This document shows positions 62,248 through 64,000 of a stretch of 64,000 nucleotides of DNA, piece by piece (position 1 is the first letter of the stretch; each line of letters begins with the position of its first letter). The position numbers and the translations under genes were made by a program. Source of the DNA: an uncultured Flavobacteriaceae bacterium (GTDB lineage Bacteria > Bacteroidota > Bacteroidia > Flavobacteriales > Flavobacteriaceae); the NCBI GenBank assembly GCA_947504035.1, contig CANNGA010000021.1, positions 1 to 64,000 of the forward strand. The letters run 5' to 3'. A model generated the notes under the pieces. That model saw nothing but the letters and a program-made list of their open reading frames with translations. It was not told where the DNA came from and did no database searches.

Positions 62248-63702
62248 GTGTTTACATCCATAAAACATAAAAACATTAATTGGAAAGCCTGCGACCTATG
62301 TAAAGGCCAAGGTACACTAAGACGAAAGCTTCAAAAAAAAGCAAGGCTTCACTACAAAAAAGCACTAGAACTATATAATACAACCTCTGTTAAAGGGCCG
62401 CCTCCCCTGCGCCCTAAAGGTTCGTTATACCCATGTCCAACGTGTAAAGGCACTGGACTTACAGAAACAAAAGTAGCTGTAGTTCCTAATACAACCAAAT
62501 ATCCACATGTTTCCATTATTGGCGCTGGTATTGGAGGTGTCGCTCTAGCTATTGCTTGTTTGCACCGTCAAATTCCATTTACACTTTACGAACGTGATTA
62601 CAGTTTCGATGCCAGGTCACAAGGTTATGGACTCACTCTACAACAGGCCAGTAAAGCTATAGCTAGTTTAGGAATTGATACACTCCATGATGGTATTGTA
62701 TCTACAAAACATATTGTTCATGATACAACGGGTAAAATTATCGGTGAATGGGGCATGCGTAAATGGGGAGCGCCATCAGAAAAAAAAGGCACAAAACGCA
62801 CAAATATTCATATTGCACGCCAAGCATTACGCTTAAAGATGTTAGAACAGCTTGGCAATCAAGATAACATACAATGGGGGCACCAACTTCTCGACTATAC
62901 ACAATCCAAAGATGATAACGTAATATTGCACTTCAAGGTAAATGACAGCATTAACTCCTATAAAACAAACCTTGTTGTTGGTGCAGATGGGATTCGTAGT
63001 ACGTTAAGGCAACTTTTATTTGGCAAGAAATTTATGCCATTACAATACCTAGATTGTATGGTTATTCTTGGTATTTGTCATTTGGATGCTCTTGGTGCTA
63101 TAGATACGCCTCTATTAGACAATGCTACTGTATTTCAAACCTCTAATGGTAAAGATCGAATGTATATGATGCCCTATGCTCATGATATGATTATGTGGCA
63201 ATTTAGCTTTCCTATTAAAGAAAAAGAAGCGCAAGACTTACATCTTAAAGGTAAAAAAACACTTAAATTGGAAGCTATAAGAAGAACAGACTGGCACAGT
63301 CCCATCCCGCAAATCGTCGCTGCAACCCCAGAACATTTCGTCTCTGGTTACCCTGTGTATGACAGAGCTCTATTAACCCCTAAAGCATTCTATAATTTCA
63401 AACAGATCACACTTATTGGAGATGCCGCCCACCCAATGAGCCCTTTTAAAGGTCAAGGCGCCAATCAAGCTATTCTAGACGCATTGTCCCTTGCTAAAAA
63501 CATCTCGAAGGGTCTATCTTCTGCATCAACGTGGCAAAACGTAGATATGCGAAAGCAAATATTAACAGGCTTTGAAACAGAAATGCTAACTCGTAGTGCC
63601 TCTAAAGTAAAAGGCTCTAGAACTGCTGTCGCTATTTTACATTCCAAGGCAGCACTAGATAAAGGGGATCATCCTAGAAGTGCTATAAAACCAAAATCTT
63701 AA
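62248..63702 (+). CDS. FAD-dependent monooxygenase with N-terminal DnaJ-type zinc finger
   Basis: A 484-residue fusion. Residues about 10-75 carry two CxxCxGxG units (CDLCKGQG and CPTCKGTG), as in the DnaJ zinc-binding domain, separated by about 45 residues. Residues 88-470 are a PHBH-fold FAD monooxygenase: IIGAGIGGVALAIA (dinucleotide binding), GADGIRSTLRQLL, and GDAAHPMSPFKGQGANQAI (FAD ribityl site). The start is GTG and covers the first zinc unit. The substrate is unknown. Possibly a cytosolic oxidase whose zinc finger binds a partner or RNA. A terminator-like hairpin lies 140 bp downstream. Confidence 0.85.
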   Translation: MFTSIKHKNINWKACDLCKGQGTLRRKLQKKARLHYKKALELYNTTSVKGPPPLRPKGSLYPCPTCKGTGLTETKVAVVPNTTKYPHVSIIGAGIGGVALAIACLHRQIPFTLYERDYSFDARSQGYGLTLQQASKAIASLGIDTLHDGIVSTKHIVHDTTGKIIGEWGMRKWGAPSEKKGTKRTNIHIARQALRLKMLEQLGNQDNIQWGHQLLDYTQSKDDNVILHFKVNDSINSYKTNLVVGADGIRSTLRQLLFGKKFMPLQYLDCMVILGICHLDALGAIDTPLLDNATVFQTSNGKDRMYMMPYAHDMIMWQFSFPIKEKEAQDLHLKGKKTLKLEAIRRTDWHSPIPQIVAATPEHFVSGYPVYDRALLTPKAFYNFKQITLIGDAAHPMSPFKGQGANQAILDALSLAKNISKGLSSASTWQNVDMRKQILTGFETEMLTRSASKVKGSRTAVAILHSKAALDKGDHPRSAIKPKS

Positions 63703-63839
63703 TTCTTAAAATCACGCTGATAGCAATAGTTATATATCTAAAATATACTATTCTTAAACTTTATGTATTTGATATGTTAGGTATTAGAAAACATCACGAC
63801 TTAGTATATGAGTTTAAAAGTTTAGTTAGTTTAGTTTAG

Positions 63840-63872
63840 AATCAAGGTTTTTTTAAGACGAAAACCTTGATT
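63840..63872 (+). terminator. Terminator hairpin (bidirectional)
   Basis: AATCAAGGTTTT, loop TTTAAGACG, AAAACCTTGATT, then T residues on the plus strand and A residues on the other side. It could serve the FAD monooxygenase gene and a minus-strand gene entering from the right edge. Confidence 0.75.
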
Positions 63873-64000
63873 TTTTTGTTTAAATAACAGCGTATTTCCC
63901 AATTGTGGTCCTCCAATAAAAATATCTTTAGAAAAAGGCAAACTCTTTATTAATAGGAGTACCCTTAGCTATTAAGTCCCAATTTCAATTTCTCCTGTAT
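63843..64000 (-). pseudogene. Possible decayed coding remnant at the right edge
   Basis: On the minus strand, coding-like sequence appears in shifting frames: GEIEIG, then LIAKGTPINKEFAF, then FSKDIFIGGPQLGNTLLFKQ, ending in a stop near 63826. Two frame changes are required, so it is either a decayed gene end or chance. No family recognised; the upstream part is outside the window. Confidence 0.25.

Overview
The window looks like a chromosome segment of a marine Flavobacteriaceae bacterium (Bacteroidota). Promoters have the Bacteroidota form TTG-N18-20-TAnnTTTG, Shine-Dalgarno sites are absent, two secreted proteins carry type IX secretion C-terminal sorting domains, and several families (DUF4293, DUF1599, DUF6686, BT_3928-like DoxX proteins, OmpP1/FadL paired with a Ser/Arg-rich lipoprotein) are typical of that group. 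The DNA is AT-rich throughout.

Layout. 1-10.8 kb: housekeeping genes (rpsT, tRNA-Glu, proS, an envelope lipoprotein with an OmpP1-like porin, folE, cysS, yidD, guaB). 11.2-22.6 kb: a metal-acquisition locus made of two convergent operons. The + operon encodes an imelysin lipoprotein, a DUF1111 di-heme lipoprotein and a second imelysin, followed by a separately promoted pair of small DUF6686-type proteins. The - operon encodes a DUF4856 lipoprotein, an imelysin, an HTTM membrane protein and a TonB-dependent receptor. The same AT-rich palindrome flanks both operon promoters and precedes the small pair, so I infer one iron- or metal-responsive regulon. 22.8-29.9 kb: HMG-CoA lyase, a frameshifted spondin/T9SS protein, a metalloprotease-like T9SS protein, pyrD, pepT, and an ECF sigma factor with a membrane partner.

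30-47.75 kb is an accessory region and the most unusual part. From 31.2 to 47.3 kb all genes run on the - strand. Seven payloads of one or two genes are separated by a repeated, non-coding module of about 450-550 bp. On the - strand the module contains, in order, a long imperfect hairpin directly after the payload stop codon, a spacer, a piece resembling a tRNA T-arm, a copy of the tRNA-Arg terminator, and one of three alternative leaders. Six of these payloads begin with a short sequence (GTT plus 4-7 nt) that is the reverse complement of their own last bases (matches of 8-10 bp, different for each payload), and the two-gene MBOAT payload shows the same with 9 bp. This is the boundary signature of integron gene cassettes (R' and R'' boxes), but no integrase is present and the long gene-less module between cassettes is not canonical. 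The array starts at tRNA-Arg(ACG). Payloads include surface polysaccharide O-acetylation genes (MBOAT and SGNH), a TPR protein, lipoproteins and unknown small proteins. A TOTE-type primase-helicase with a DUF1016 nuclease (36.2-40.6 kb) interrupts the array as a probable defence island. The left end contains a degenerate leader and frameshifted genes.

47.8-64 kb returns to core genes: clpS, prmA, tpiA, a TlpA-like thioredoxin, a peptide-type ABC permease, a BT_3928-like protein, DUF1599, folP, cdaA, an ABC exporter, truA, a YfcE-like phosphoesterase, DUF4293, rho, and a FAD monooxygenase with an unusual N-terminal DnaJ-type zinc finger.
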